A DNA stretch of 64,000 nt from Hansfordia pulvinata (lineage: Eukaryota > Ascomycota > Sordariomycetes > Xylariales), in the NCBI GenBank assembly GCA_006538405.1, contig BJKQ01000002.1, positions 2,170,001 through 2,234,000 on the forward strand. Reading direction: 5' to 3'. The notes under the pieces were generated by a model. It saw nothing but the letters and a program-made list of their open reading frames with translations, searched no databases and was not told the DNA's origin. Both the position numbers and the translations under genes were made by a program. Below are positions 1-11,807 of this stretch, piece by piece (positions within the stretch are counted from its first letter, which is position 1; the number at the start of each line of letters is the position of its first letter).

Positions 1-107
1 ATGCACCAGAAGCCTCTCGCCGTATTACAGCCCACTCACAGTATCGTCACAGCCCATCTCAACACCGCGACAAGGCTGCACCGACGTCCCGCGAATCCAC
101 CGCAATC
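1..107 (+). other. 5' leader/upstream of UTP18
   Basis: Sequence ahead of the UTP18 start codon, truncated by the window edge. It is probably 5' UTR and proximal promoter. No other signal is supported. Confidence 0.5.
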
Positions 108-1988
108 ATGTCTCGCTCGCGGGCCAATGACGCCGCCGACGAGGCTTCAATCGCCTCTTCTGATCCAGAAGGCTCCGACGTCGACAGCGCCGAGGAAGAA
201 GAGGCGCATCCGCTCGACAAGCATGCGCAAGCCCTCGACAGGGATTCCGACGAGGACGAACTCGAGAGATTTGTTCTGGGCGACGACGCCAACTTTAGGG
301 AGCAGCTCCTCCATGACGACGACGCGGAGGGCTCCGACCTCGATCTCGATGGCCCCGAAGCCGATGGCGGCGAGGCGGACGGGTCCGACCTCGAGGACAT
401 GGCAGATGCCGACCTCTTCGCCTTCGACGTTGGCGGCGCCCCGGGAGACGGGCAGAAGGCACTAGCCGCGGCGGACCCCTCTTCGTCCGCGGCCGCCGGG
501 TCGAAGCAAGACTCGGCCCCCGCCCCGGCCTGGGAGGACAGCGACGACGAGCGTCTGACGATATCCCTCAGCACCACGACGCAGCTGCGGAAGCTCCGCA
601 TAAGCGAGGCCGAGGACCTGGTGGATGGGACCGAGTATATCAAGCGGTTGAGGCAACAGTACCTTCGACTGAACCCCATGCCCGCGTGGGCCCGGGATAC
701 GACAAACCAGGAGAGGCCGACGAAGCGGCGGCGGAAATCCGGAGCCGCCAACAGCTCCGACGAATCGGCGAGCTCCTCCAACGACGACAGCTCCGACGAG
801 GACGAAGGCGACGACGACGCAGCGGGAGCCTCGGCGCTGCCGCTGGACAAGTTCCTGCGCGACGCCAGCGCCATGCAGGGCGGCGACGAGAGCGGCACGA
901 CCAAGAGGCGGAAGCGGCTGCGGCCCGAGGTCATCGACATCCAGCGGTCGCGCGACATGCCCGACTCGCACCGGGAGGCCGTGTCGTCGCTGGCCTTCCA
1001 CCCAGAGTACCCGGTGCTGCTGTCGTCGAGCACTTCGTCGATGCTGCACCTGCACCACGTGGCCCCCGCGGCGCACCCGACGCCCAACCCACTCCTGACC
1101 TCGGCGCAGGTCAAGCAGGTCAACGTGCAGCGGGCCGAGTTCCTGCACCCGGACGGCGACCGCATCTTCTTCGCGGGCCGCCGTCGCTACATCCACTCGT
1201 GGCACCTGCCCACGGGCGCCATCCAGAAGACCAACAAGCTGCAGGGCCACCGCCTGGAGCAGAAGACCTGGGAGCGGTTCCGCCTCAGCCCGTGCGGGCG
1301 CTACATGGGCGTTGTGGCCTCGACCAGGAAGGGCGGCGGCATCGTCAACGTGCTCAACGTTGCGTCGATGCAGTGGGTCGCGGCGGCCCGGCTCGACAGC
1401 CGCGGCGGCATCGCCGACTTTGCGTGGTGGGCCAGCGGCAACGGCATGACCATCCTCGGAAAGGGGGGCCAGGTGGGCGAGTACAGCATGGCCTCGCGGC
1501 GGTTCCTGGCCATCTGGCGCGACGAGGGCTCCAACACAGCTACCGTCATCGCGCTGGGCGGCGGCGGCGGCGGACGGGGCGGGCAGCACGGCCCCGCGGA
1601 GCTGCTGGGCGGCGACCAGTGGGTGGCGGTGGGCCAGGGCAGCGGCGTCGTCAACATCTACCAGCGGTCTGAGCTGCTGCTACCATCGCCGGAGAACGAG
1701 CTCAAGGTGCGGGAGCGCCCAACGCCCACGCGGACCCTGGAGCAGCTCACTACGCCCGTCACAGAACTTGTGTTCAGCCCGGACGGCCAGGTGCTGGCGT
1801 TCGGCAGCCGGCACAAGAAGGACGCGCTGCGTCTGGCCCATCTGCCCACCTGCACCGTGTACCGCAACTGGCCGACCGAGCAGACGCCACTCGGCCGGAT
1901 ATCGGCTGTCGCCTTCAGCCAGAAGAGCGACATGCTGGTTGTTGGCAACGAGGCTGGCAAGATCCGCCTGTGGGAGATACGGCACTAG
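108..1988 (+). CDS. UTP18: U3 snoRNP-associated WD40 protein Utp18
   Basis: A single-exon 626-residue protein. The first ~280 residues are highly acidic and Ser/Asp/Glu-rich, with short basic patches (KRRRK, KRRKR) that suit nucleolar import. The conserved stretch ERFVLGDD followed by NFREQLL lies near residue 45. The C-terminal ~340 residues form a beta-propeller with degenerate WD repeats, for example AVSSLAFHPEYPVLL, VTELVFSPDGQVLAFG and a final GNEAGKIRLWEIRH. In the Utp18 family this propeller sits in the UtpB module of the small-subunit processome, which processes 18S pre-rRNA in the nucleolus. The start at 108 is the first in-frame ATG and begins the conserved acidic N-terminus. There are no frame breaks. 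The family call is strong; the processome role is family knowledge. Confidence 0.93.
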   Translation: MSRSRANDAADEASIASSDPEGSDVDSAEEEEAHPLDKHAQALDRDSDEDELERFVLGDDANFREQLLHDDDAEGSDLDLDGPEADGGEADGSDLEDMADADLFAFDVGGAPGDGQKALAAADPSSSAAAGSKQDSAPAPAWEDSDDERLTISLSTTTQLRKLRISEAEDLVDGTEYIKRLRQQYLRLNPMPAWARDTTNQERPTKRRRKSGAANSSDESASSSNDDSSDEDEGDDDAAGASALPLDKFLRDASAMQGGDESGTTKRRKRLRPEVIDIQRSRDMPDSHREAVSSLAFHPEYPVLLSSSTSSMLHLHHVAPAAHPTPNPLLTSAQVKQVNVQRAEFLHPDGDRIFFAGRRRYIHSWHLPTGAIQKTNKLQGHRLEQKTWERFRLSPCGRYMGVVASTRKGGGIVNVLNVASMQWVAAARLDSRGGIADFAWWASGNGMTILGKGGQVGEYSMASRRFLAIWRDEGSNTATVIALGGGGGGRGGQHGPAELLGGDQWVAVGQGSGVVNIYQRSELLLPSPENELKVRERPTPTRTLEQLTTPVTELVFSPDGQVLAFGSRHKKDALRLAHLPTCTVYRNWPTEQTPLGRISAVAFSQKSDMLVVGNEAGKIRLWEIRH

Positions 1989-3701
1989 GCCCAGGTTGCC
2001 GGGACTGAGGATCATTGAATAGGCTTGTTCAGTCTGGCTTGCCCCTGTAGCCAATTAATTTACGATGACCATGCTCATGATAGTTTCGAAACGGCCAAAC
2101 CGCTTTGTGCGAGACTGCCACCGAGAAACCCGCTTAGTGGTGGGACAAGACACGGCGTCGCCTAGTGAACGGATTTCTGTGTCATGTCAAGTCGTGCAAC
2201 TCGGGATTCGTGCATCTTCTGAAATCCAAGAGCCGGTGCAACGAAACAATGTCCAAAACAGGTCTCTCAATAGGTAGATTCAAATGTAGGGGCCACGTGA
2301 GTGCTCAGGGCGGCACTGCCAGGATCAAGGGACCGCGGCGCAGTGGCCTGGCAAGCAGATTCGCAGAGGCCGAGATACGAGTATACCTTCCAATATAATA
2401 GCTTCGCGAGCGAGTTCGTTCAGTATGGAAGTTGGCGCAACCACAGCCGGGATGGTCACTCACTGACTGACCTCTTCGAACAGCTGGGTCTGCGAGGCGC
2501 AGGTCTTCTCTGGCATTTGGTCACAGTATCGACTGATATTCTTACCCTTCAATATGCTCGTACTTGCAGAGAAAGGTGTCCCTGCTCGCATACTCGCACG
2601 GAGTTGGTTTCAAGCAATGATCGTCAATTCTGCTCACGGGATCGCCATGAGGCTCGGGCGGCGCCCGGACTTATCCCATTCTGGGTATAAGAATCCTGTC
2701 TGCCGCCCAGGTCTCTCCGAGCATCACTTTGGCGCCTCTATCTGACGAAGCAAGCATTCCGCCGAGAGACGAATAAAAGGCATCGTGAATGGGAGCTCCA
2801 AATTGAAGGCCCAAAGGTACCCTCTTTGCGCTCTCATGCGGATGTACAGTGTCGAATTGCGAGACAGCAAGGAAGCAGCATGGGATACCTTGCGAGAATG
2901 CAGATTGGGCCGGACGGGGTCCCCTGCATCAGGTATGCAAACTCTTAAGCCGGACCCTTGCGAAGCACGCCGGGCCTGTTGCCCCTCAGCCATTGCGCCG
3001 CCGATGAAGCCAATTACGAGTACAAGAATGTCTAGAAAGCCGGGGTAGCTGAAGTTGGGCAAGTCGGGGTCTCCAGACGAACCCATTGCACGCGGCCCAT
3101 CAGACGAACCGACCGTCCAAGTCTCACGCCAGAGTCAGACGCGGTTGTTGGCCAGTCGGCCCAGCAAACAGGGCCTTTGACAAGTCTACCAGCAGCGACC
3201 AGGCCAGAAAAGTCTGTGATGACGCCCGCCATGGGCACACGGACGGGGCTCACGCTGTAAGAGATGGCGAATCGCCCGAGGCGTAGAAATGGGACGCTAC
3301 TGGGGGGCCCTTGGGGTCGTAGTCCGAGACTTGCCACCGGCGCTTTCGGCGTTGAAAATGCAGACTCGCCGGGCCGCGTCTGATCGACAGGGACGACGGG
3401 CGCCCGTTGCCAGCGGGGTGGTGACTTTGCATACCAGCCGAGCCGGTGAGGCAAGTTGACTCTTGTTCCCCATCTGAAACACAGAGAAACACGGGGGTTA
3501 CACACATACATACTCGTACAGAGGTGTGGTGTAAACAAACAGTATGCGAGCAGACGAGGATCGAGTGCCCACGCCAGGAATGCGGGCAGGGTCCCCTAAG
3601 GAACAGATGAAGTGCCCCGTTCTCGGAAGAATCTTCTCGGGGTAGAGTTACTCGTACTTGGCTGAGCTGTGCGGGTCAATGACGGCGGCCGAGACAGCCA
3701 A

Positions 3702-3722
3702 TCTCTCTCTCTCTCTCTCTCT
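3702..3722. repeat. (TC)n microsatellite
   Basis: About ten consecutive TC dinucleotides in the intergenic region. Confidence 0.9.
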
Positions 3723-4097
3723 TTGTATTAATCGCTCGGTTTGGCAGGGGAAAAGAAGCCTGTAGAGGCCCGGGAGGACCGGGACGTGTCGTTCGATCGC
3801 AGGTGGTTCGATAGGCCATCGTGAGACATCCAGACAAGGACTCACGACAGGCCAGGCGAAGAGAGCCGAGGAACAGGTCGCGTCGCCACCGGCGCGAAAC
3901 AGCAAAGTACGATTCTCGTAAGGGCGGGGCAAGGAGGAGAAGAACGGTGAAGATGGGAGCGATCCATTGGGCACGAGCGCAACCCGCTAGGAGCCCGCAA
4001 GGCCGGCGATGTGGTGCATTGCACCTGCCTCTGCATTTTTTTTCTGCCTCGAGCCTTCCGTGCCTTCCCATTTGCGTGCGTATCGGTATTTCAGGTA

Positions 4098-4250
4098 TGT
4101 ACGAGTAGGTATTCGGACTGTAACTTCCAATCCATGCGAGTAACTACATCTCTACAAGGTACCTTAGGTACTACACCTACTCGCACCTAAGTGCCTGCTA
4201 CGCCTACCTACTCGTACCTGACTCTACCTCCACTAGGTACTCGTAGCTTC
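4098..4250. repeat. cluster of ACTCGTAC / GGTACC microrepeats
   Basis: Roughly 150 bases dominated by short variants of TACGAGTA, ACTCGTAC, AGGTACC and CCTACCTA. The same words recur in most intergenic regions of the window and are rare in the coding exons. Confidence 0.6.
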
Positions 4251-5184
4251 AACTGCTGCTGATCCTGTTCTTGCGGTCTGCAGCTGCAGTAGTGTAGTGG
4301 TGACGACGGGCGGGCGGGCGGCAGGCTCGACGCATCCACTGACGCGGATTGTGCCCGCCACGCCACCGCTGCCCGACCCGACTCGTTGGGGCCGTACGAG
4401 TAGGCAAGGATGGTTAATGGCCTCGTCCTACTGGCCACGGCCAACCTCGACGCAGCCTGCCCTCCCCTCTCCCCTGCAGCTGTGGCCAGCAAACGCGGCA
4501 AAGACATCCAAACAGACCCACGAAGCTGGCCGAACGCCCGGCGGCTCGACCATGTGGACCAATGACGACGGCATTATCTTGCATTCTTTGGCTCCGTAAT
4601 GGGGCGCCGTGGGCCGCACGGGGGCGCGCCCGCGGGGCTGCCGTGGCCAAGTCGGGCCTGGCCTGAATCATGCCACCGACTTTGGCGCCACCGGGGCGTG
4701 GTGGTAGGCAGTTACATGCACGAGTAGCGACCTAGCAGCTCGCAAGCACAGCAGTGGAGGAGGGCAGGCACGGGAGGGTGGGCAAACGCTCGAGACGGCA
4801 GCTGAAAGCGGTGCCGTCAGCGACCAGAGACGGGCTGAGGCTGCCAACGACTGGCCCAGGACTCGGCCGCCCGGTTTACCCCTCGGCCGCTTACGGCGCC
4901 GCGAGCCCATCCGCGTGAGTGAATGACATGGACATTGACATGGACCTGTGTCGGGTCTGCGTCTGATGGTGGTGGTGCCCGACTCGATCGACCTTGAGCG
5001 GCATCCGGATCGAGTACGAGTTCGCCTTTTCCTTTCCTTGTTGCTCGTCTGACGGGTTCCCTTCTTCTCGCCTCGCTCCTCTGGCCATCCTACGAGCACA
5101 CGCCAGCTTAACGCTCGTGATAATCCCCAAAGCGACCAGGACCAGGAACGAGCCCCGAACAGATGAACGCCCGCCCATCAGTCA

Positions 5185-5192
5185 ATATAAGC
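5185..5192 (+). promoter_or_regulatory. TATA-like element, possible
   Basis: AATATAAG lies about 510 bases upstream of the ATG at 5700, in an otherwise GC-rich region. Position and composition would suit a core promoter with a long leader. There is no transcript evidence, so this is tentative. Confidence 0.25.
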
Positions 5193-5699
5193 GAGCCACC
5201 TCGGAAAGCACCCGCCCCTCTCTCTCAGCGTTCATAGCATGCCACGCAGTCTGTCGGTCTGGTCCCCACGCATGAATTGACACAGGCCAGTCCCACCTTT
5301 GACCGACCTGGTTCAATGCCACCCGAGCTGTGTTGCCCGACCGATTCCGGAATCCTTCCACAAAGCTCGGTTCTTCCCTTGACATTTTCATGAGCCCGCT
5401 GTTTCCCTCCTTGTTGCGGCCTTCAACAACCCTCCCCAAGACCTGCAAGAAACGCAGAAAGCTGCAGCCGCCCGCGTGGGAACAGCCTCTACCTGCAAAC
5501 TTTCAGCTTGGGGGTCGTCATCTTTGAAGCCGCCACGTTCATTCCGACCCGATCCGATCAGACAAGCTCCCAGGTTCTGGTCCAGTTGGGGTCAGACTCG
5601 CAGTCGCGGGCGCATTCGCAGTCCCTGCGTCAGAACTGTGGTCAGCCGCCCCTCTATCCCTCAAGCAGGCCCCGACCGATCAGCGTCGCATCCGCCGCA

Positions 5700-8600
5700 A
5701 TGGCCTGGAAATCCCAAAAAGGCAGGCCAAAGTCGGGTATAATCCCGGAAAAATTCAGAGACTTTGTCAAAGATGTCAGGAGCCGCACCAAAGACCTGCG
5801 TCATGATCGGAACCACGACGACATCGACGCTTTCTCAACCATGAGCTCGAGACACCAGCCCGCCGACGACAACGACACCCACGTCTTTCAGCAGGTGCAA
5901 AACGACCCCGAACCTTTCCCCGATCGCCCATCCGGTCTGACCGTCCACACGTCTCTCAATTTCCACGAGCCCCTCGACTTCTCTTACGGTCGCAGTTACG
6001 AAGCGTCCCCTTCCCTCATCGTGACCGAGAGACTCTGCCAGGGCCTGCTGCGACGCGTAGACCATTGTGCGAACGAGCTCATCACTCGCAAAGACCTCGC
6101 GGCGCTCGGCAGGACCTCTAACGATGGCAGGGGCAAGCCGGCGCGGTACGAGGTTCAAATTCGCATCGCCATCGGGTCCGAAATCTGGGCCACCAGAATA
6201 TTCAACTCTTACCAAAAACAGCCCCTGGATGCTGAGGGCGCAAAGGAGATCACCCTTTCCGTTCACCGGATGATAGGCATCTTCCTGCGCACTCATGACC
6301 AGGGTTTTGTGTGGACCGACGGGCCCATCCACGACGATGCCTCGCTGCCACAGGGCACACACCCATATCGCTCAGGAAGGGTCCAGCCTTTGTCTTGCAT
6401 ACCGCGGCATTACTTCCTGGGCAAGTCGCAGGCGTTCGAGACCATACCGGGTTTCACCGTAACGCTCGACATGACGAGTCGTACCCATGGCCGGAAACCC
6501 AACGAGTGGCAGAAGACGATTGAGGTCAACAGCCACCAGACAACTCCACTGAATCTTTCAGCCGCCGAAAAGCTCTTCTTCGACACGAGTTTTGTGCTTG
6601 AACGGGAATTCCGCACTGCAAGACAATCGCACAAAGAGCTGAGCGATTCCAGCAACCTGGTCAATGGCGGGAGAAGAGCGTCTCGTGAGCGCGAGAGCGA
6701 CGGCGTGGAGCTGAAGTTGAGCGTTTCCAACAACCTTGGGCCCCAATTCGACCATCTGGAGCGGGATATAATGTGCCGAACTGCGCTGTTCACCGATTCT
6801 CAGGCACGCGACTGCGACGAGTTCATATGCCGCCTCGAAACCGAATTCAACAGCATCCGAGACGAGGCTGACGAGTTCATGGGTAGCTACAACGACCTGG
6901 ACTTCGGCATTACTGAGTTGAGAGGCCGCGGATGGGCGTTGGAAAAGCCTCTTGTCTTCACCATTGACCCTCACACCATGAACCCTCGGCGAGACGTTGA
7001 AGCCATTATGGAACGAGCCCAGAATGGTGTCGCCGACATACTGAGAGGAAATGCGATGACCGTTCGCATGACAGCCTTCAAGAGAGGCCACTTCATCTTG
7101 GACAAGACCCTCGTCGCCAAGGATCCCTCGAGAATGCTCGTACGAAGAGGACAGTCTCGCCAGAGAAGTCGAAAGAGTCCACTATCAATCGCCTTCAAAA
7201 GAGAATCGAGAAGGACATTGAGATGGTCTGTCGCGACACTTGCTCCCTCGACGAGGAGCCTGAAGAGAAAGTCGAGACTTCGAGGAAGGACTCATCTGTG
7301 CTTCATGAGAGCACGACCGCCTCGGAGGCCGGCATTCTCACTCCAGGCACCGATGATGCTCTGGACTCATGGCACGAAGATTGCGACGACACCATGAGAC
7401 TGGACTCGACTTTGGCCCATGCCCTGGACGCCTCCAGTAACGGCTCTTCGTCTGGCATTGAATCGGGAGAAGCCCGCCGTGCCGCCTCACCTAGGTCACT
7501 TACGTTTACACGAGACCCCATCACTGGTGTCCGATCTTTCCCGCTGTTGCCAACCCCTAGATCGGACGAGGAACACGAGCGCAGCATTGTGTCCGATTTT
7601 CCTAGCGATGGAGAGAACGAGTACCCATTGCAGACACCATCGTATCTGAGGCAGACCGTGACACCGCCAGAAAGCACGGTTGCAAGAGACACCGAGGGTA
7701 CGCCCAAGACTCCCAGTCTCTACTTTGGGGGCGATGCGACTCCCATGAGCACACGCCTCATCACCCCCAAAGCCTACAATGACTCCGTTCACAGCAAAGA
7801 CATGCAAGTTAGTGATGGTAGCATGTCTTCGAGACGGGGCCCAAACAGCAAGGGCGGGCTATCGATACTCGAGCGATCCCCCTCGAAACACCGCATGCGC
7901 CCGTCTTCTGTGCAGAATAGCGAAGTCATAGGAAATTCGCAGTCAAGCTCCTCGGGACAACCAAAGCACGAGCTCGAGTCACCGTCGCGGTCCAGCTCAA
8001 AGCTTCCCGAGCCCGCAGATGAAGTACCAGCAGTTGAAGACACTTCAGTCACGCAGGCAGCTAGTGAAAGCAGTGGCGACAGCCAAGATCAAGACGGCGC
8101 GCCTCTGCTTCCCGAGCCTGTGAAGGAGGCAACCGACTTTTCTCAGTCCAAACCAGACTTTGACTTCTCATCTCCCGCCTGTGCCACAACACCTGGCTCC
8201 AGCCCCACCGCGGCAGAACATCCCCAAACACCCGGCCTTGATGCCACCGCCATTGCTTCCCCCGGCTCTCTTGGGGCGAGCCCAGGCACCGAGGCCGTCG
8301 CCGGCGTCAAGGTGCAGCAGAGCCCCTCTACGCCTCCTAAACGCGAGTTTCAGTCGGCTGTAGGGAGCCCAAGCGAGTCTGAAAATGGAGAATCGATGAT
8401 CCTAGCGCCGGTGCCTCGAAGGCCACGAGGGGCCACCGCTACTGCCGCAGCCGAGAACCTCGCTCAGTATCACCAACAACAGCAGCAAAACTATCAGCCC
8501 CCTACCCGCTCTGTGTCTCACACTCACCGTAAGTCTTTCGGCAGTGCCGGATTTCTGGGCGGTTTCCGTGAGGACGGACGTATGGTGGAGGTTGGCCTCC

Positions 8601-8731
8601 GTCGCGCCCTCATGGGTTCCCCACTCAAGGGCGCTTCGCCGTCAGGCAGCCCCGGCTCCAGCCCAGTCCTGGGGCCGGCGCTATTTGGGAACCAGGGCGA
8701 TATAAACAAACGCCCCAGTACAGCAAAATGA
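5700..8731 (+). CDS. conserved fungal protein of unknown function (frame break near 7127)
   Basis: About 1010 residues once one missing base is allowed for. I do not recognise a catalytic domain. Residues 1 to ~470 look globular: a basic start (MAWKSQKGRPKSG), then regions containing TERLCQGLLRRVDHCANELI, SEIWATRIFNSY and a stretch with ELRGRGWALEKPLVFTIDP. The C-terminal half is Ser/Pro/Thr-rich and disordered, with many SP/TP sites, so it could be a phosphorylated scaffold. The frame changes near 7120-7140. Reading through in the second frame gives a continuous KRTVSPEKSKES then NRLQKRIEKDIEMV, which looks like real protein, so one missing C in the CCC at 7125-7127 is the simplest cause. 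An alternative is a 62-nt intron (7140-7201, GTACGA to AAAAG), which also restores frame but lacks a clear branch site. I chose the ATG at 5700 over 5508 because the upstream residues look like translated leader. Confidence 0.7.
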
Positions 8732-9364
8732 TGGAACGGATGAGTAGACTTGAATTTCGTTTGGATACCCCAGATTTTGGGAAGAGACTTGACAACAACT
8801 CAGTTTGTCTTTATTTTAGGTATTGCTGGGTGTACTGGTCGGCGTACCAAGTTGGCCACGCCCAGCTGGCGAGAATATCCCTTTGCTTCCACGGCCGCGT
8901 CCTTTATCTGGCTGCAAGACCAATACTCATTCATGCACGGATCAGCATCTATGGAAAGCATTAGGTGGCGTTTGGTGTCGATGAATATGGAACAACCTGG
9001 GCAAGGACAAAACGGTACACTGAATAAATTCCTCATCTGTTCACGTCACGCATTGGAACTGGATATGACGCATCACGAATGAAACGACTGGCCACGTTGC
9101 GTAGAGGAGAGACATTAAATCGTCGGCTTGACTTAGCACACATCGATATATACACGGACAACCCGTTACATTTCTGCTACGTCCTTTTCATACACTTCAT
9201 CAGCACCCGCCGTTGCTGCCCCGAGAGATGATGCGGCGAATAAAATCCGGCAGACCCGCGGGTCCAAGAGACAAGAAAACAATGAACGCCTTTCCCAATG
9301 CTCGATGGCCCATTCTTTATTACATCTTAACGTTTCTTGTCTGTGTTGGTATTGTGCTTGCAAA
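8732..9364. other. convergent intergenic spacer
   Basis: About 630 bases between the 3' ends of the unknown gene and HSP78. It is more AT-rich than the coding DNA and is likely the 3' UTRs of both genes. Nothing else is supported. Confidence 0.5.
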
Positions 9365-11807
9365 TCACGCAGCCTGGTCGTCCCCGGCTTCCTCGCCAGA
9401 CGCGGGGGATTCCTCGGCCTCGACGTCGCGGAAGACCTCGAGGGACTTGCCGTCGGAACCGATGCGGACGGAGGCACGGTCGCCGCGCTTGAGCTCGCCG
9501 CGGATGATCTTGTCGGCGAGTCCGTTGCCGATCTCGGTGGTGATGAGGCGGTTGAGCGGCCGTGCGCCAAAGCGGGGTCGTAGCCGCGCTCGGCGAGCCA
9601 TTCGCGGACGTGGTTTTCGACACGGAGGGTGATGCGGCGGTCGTCGAGGCGGCCCTGGAGCTCGCGCAGGCGGATGTCGACAATATCGCGCAGAGCGGCG
9701 GCAGCCAGGCGCTTGAAGACGATGAAAGAGTCGATGCGGTTGAGGAACTCGGGCGGGTAGTTGGCGTGGACGACGTCGAGGACGGCCTTCTTCACGTCCG
9801 GGCTGATTTCGCCGTCCGGCGTCTCGGTGTACGGGACAGTCGGGTCGGCACCGACGAGGATCTGGGCGCCTAGGTTGGACGTCAGGACGATGATGGTGTT
9901 GCGGAAGTCGACCTTGTGGCCCTGGGCGTCGGTCAGGAAGCCTTCGTCGAGCACCTGCAGCAGCAGGGCCGAGATGTCGCGGTGCGCCTTCTCGAACTCG
10001 TCGAACAGGAGCACGGCGTACGGCTTGCGCCGGACAGCCTCAGTCAGCTGCCCAGCGTCGTCATAGCCGACATAGCCCGAAGGCGCGCCGATGAGACGCG
10101 AGATGGTGTGCTTCTCCTGGAACTCGCTCATGTCGAAGCGGACGACGGCCGATTCGGTGGAGAAGAGGAAGCCGGCGAGCTTCTTGCATAGCTCCGTCTT
10201 GCCGACGCCCGTCGGGCCCAGGAAGAAGAAGGAAGCCAGGGGCCGGTTGTCGCCGCTCAGGCCGGCGCGCTGCATGCGGACGGCATCGGCGACAGCCTTG
10301 AGGGCCTCGTCCTGCCCGCGCACCGACTCACGCAGCGAGTCCTCCATCCGGATCAGCTTTTCAATGTGGCCCGACGTCAGCTTGGTGACTGGGATGCCGG
10401 TGACGCGGGAGACGACGTTGGCGATGTCGTCGGACGTCACCGAGTCGTGGATGAGAGTCTCGGGCCGCTGGTTCTCGCCAGACTGCTCCCCTTCTTGGGG
10501 CAGCTTCTGCTCCAGGTTGGGGATGACGCCGAATCGCAGTTCCGAGGCGCGTCCAAAGTTGCCGTCACGTTGGGCCTGGTCCAGCTCCACGCGCGCCTTG
10601 TCGAGGTCCTCCTGGACCCTCTTCAGCGCGTCAATCTCGCTCCTCTCCTTCTCCCACCTCTCCGTAAGGGCCTTCTCTTCCTCCTGGAGCTTGCTCAAAT
10701 CCGCCTCGAGCTTCTCGCGGCGTTCCTTGCTGGCAATATCCTTCTCTTTCCGCAGACTCTCCAACTCGATCTGAATGGTCATGATCTTCTGGTCGAGGCG
10801 CATGATGTCTTCAGGCTTACTCTCCTGCTGGAGACGCAGAGAGCTGGCGGCCTCGTCCATGAGATCAATGGCCTTGTCGGGCAGGAAACGGTCCGTGATG
10901 TAACGATTGGAGTACGTAGCGGCAGCCACGAGCGCGCCGTCGGTGATGCGGACGCCATGGTGCACTTCGTACTTGTCTTTGATGCCTCTCAGAATGCTAA
11001 TCGTGTCTTCGACGGAGGGTTCGTTGACGAGGATGGGCTGGAAGCGCCTTGCCAACGCCACATCCTTTTCGATTAACCGATACTCGGCGAGGGTGGTGGC
11101 GCCGCAGCACTGAAGCTCACCACGGGACAAGGCAGGCTTTAAGAGGTTGGAGGCATCGATGGAGCCTTCGGCTTTGCCGAGACCGAGCAGAGTGTGCAGC
11201 TCGTCAACGAAGAGTATAACCTCGCCGTTGGCTTGCTCCACCTCGGACAAAACCTTTTTAAGCCTTTCTTCAAAGTCGCCGCGGAACTTGGCTCCGGCAA
11301 TTAGTGAGCCGAGATCGAGTGATATGACCCTTTTGTTTTTGATGCTTTCCGGAACATCGCCCCGGACTATGCGCAACGCAAGGCCCTCGAGGATGGCCGT
11401 CTTCCCCGTTCCGGCGTTTCCGATCAAGACCGGGTTGTTCTTTGTGCGTCGCGATAGAACTTGGATTGTGCGCTGAATCTCGCCATCTCTGCCGATGACA
11501 GGGTCAAGTTTACCGTCCTTGGCGCGCGCTGTCAGGTCGACGCCGTATTCCTCAAGTGCCGACTTCTCGGGCTCTCCGCCCACGTTCATGCGGTGTGTGC
11601 CACCGGGGGGTGAGGTCCAGCCCTCCCATTGGCATATTGCCTTGACGGAAATGTAGCGAGGGGCGATGAGCGCGAAAGAGAGTTGGCAACGCCCAAGGCA
11701 GCGACTCTCAGATGTGTGGGCTGCGCAGGAAGACGTGTCAACGGCCTGCCAGAAGACAGGCTCGTCACGCGCCGTGAAGAGGCGAGTATGTGTTTCCTGG
11801 CCAGCAT
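9365..11807 (-). CDS. HSP78: mitochondrial ClpB-type AAA+ disaggregase Hsp78 (two frame breaks)
   Basis: About 814 residues after allowing for two missing bases. It begins with a mitochondrial-type presequence ([17 protein letters not shown], Arg/Ser-rich), then goes straight to the first AAA+ module with no Clp-N domain, as in Hsp78. Nucleotide-binding domain 1 has Walker A GNAGTGKT (~130-137) and Walker [11 protein letters not shown] coiled-coil middle domain ([19 protein letters not shown]) follows. Domain 2 has Walker A GPTGVGKT (~531-538) and Walker [12 protein letters not shown]. The matrix role, unfolding aggregates with Hsp70, is family knowledge. The first frame break is at the G6 run 11605-11610, between the presequence and the GGTHRMN segment. 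The second is at 9574-9577, inside the conserved [13 protein letters not shown] motif. One added base at each gives a continuous protein ending [11 protein letters not shown] at 9365. The start at 11807 opens the presequence. Confidence 0.9.

Larger units (their letters stand above)
1989..5699. other. 3.7-kb intergenic region
   Basis: Spacer between UTP18 and the next gene. Open frames here are short, overlap on both strands and show no recognisable domain. It holds a (TC)n tract near 3702-3722, a dense patch of GGTACC/ACTCGTAC-type microrepeats (4098-4250), a GGGC repeat near 4310 and a TATA-like AATATAAG near 5185. The last ~500 bases are probably promoter and 5' UTR of the downstream gene. 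Confidence 0.55.

Noticed and set aside
59..1589. Long antisense open frames over UTP18
   Set aside because: Ser- or Arg/Val-rich translations with no domain; the sense frame encodes a WD40 protein.
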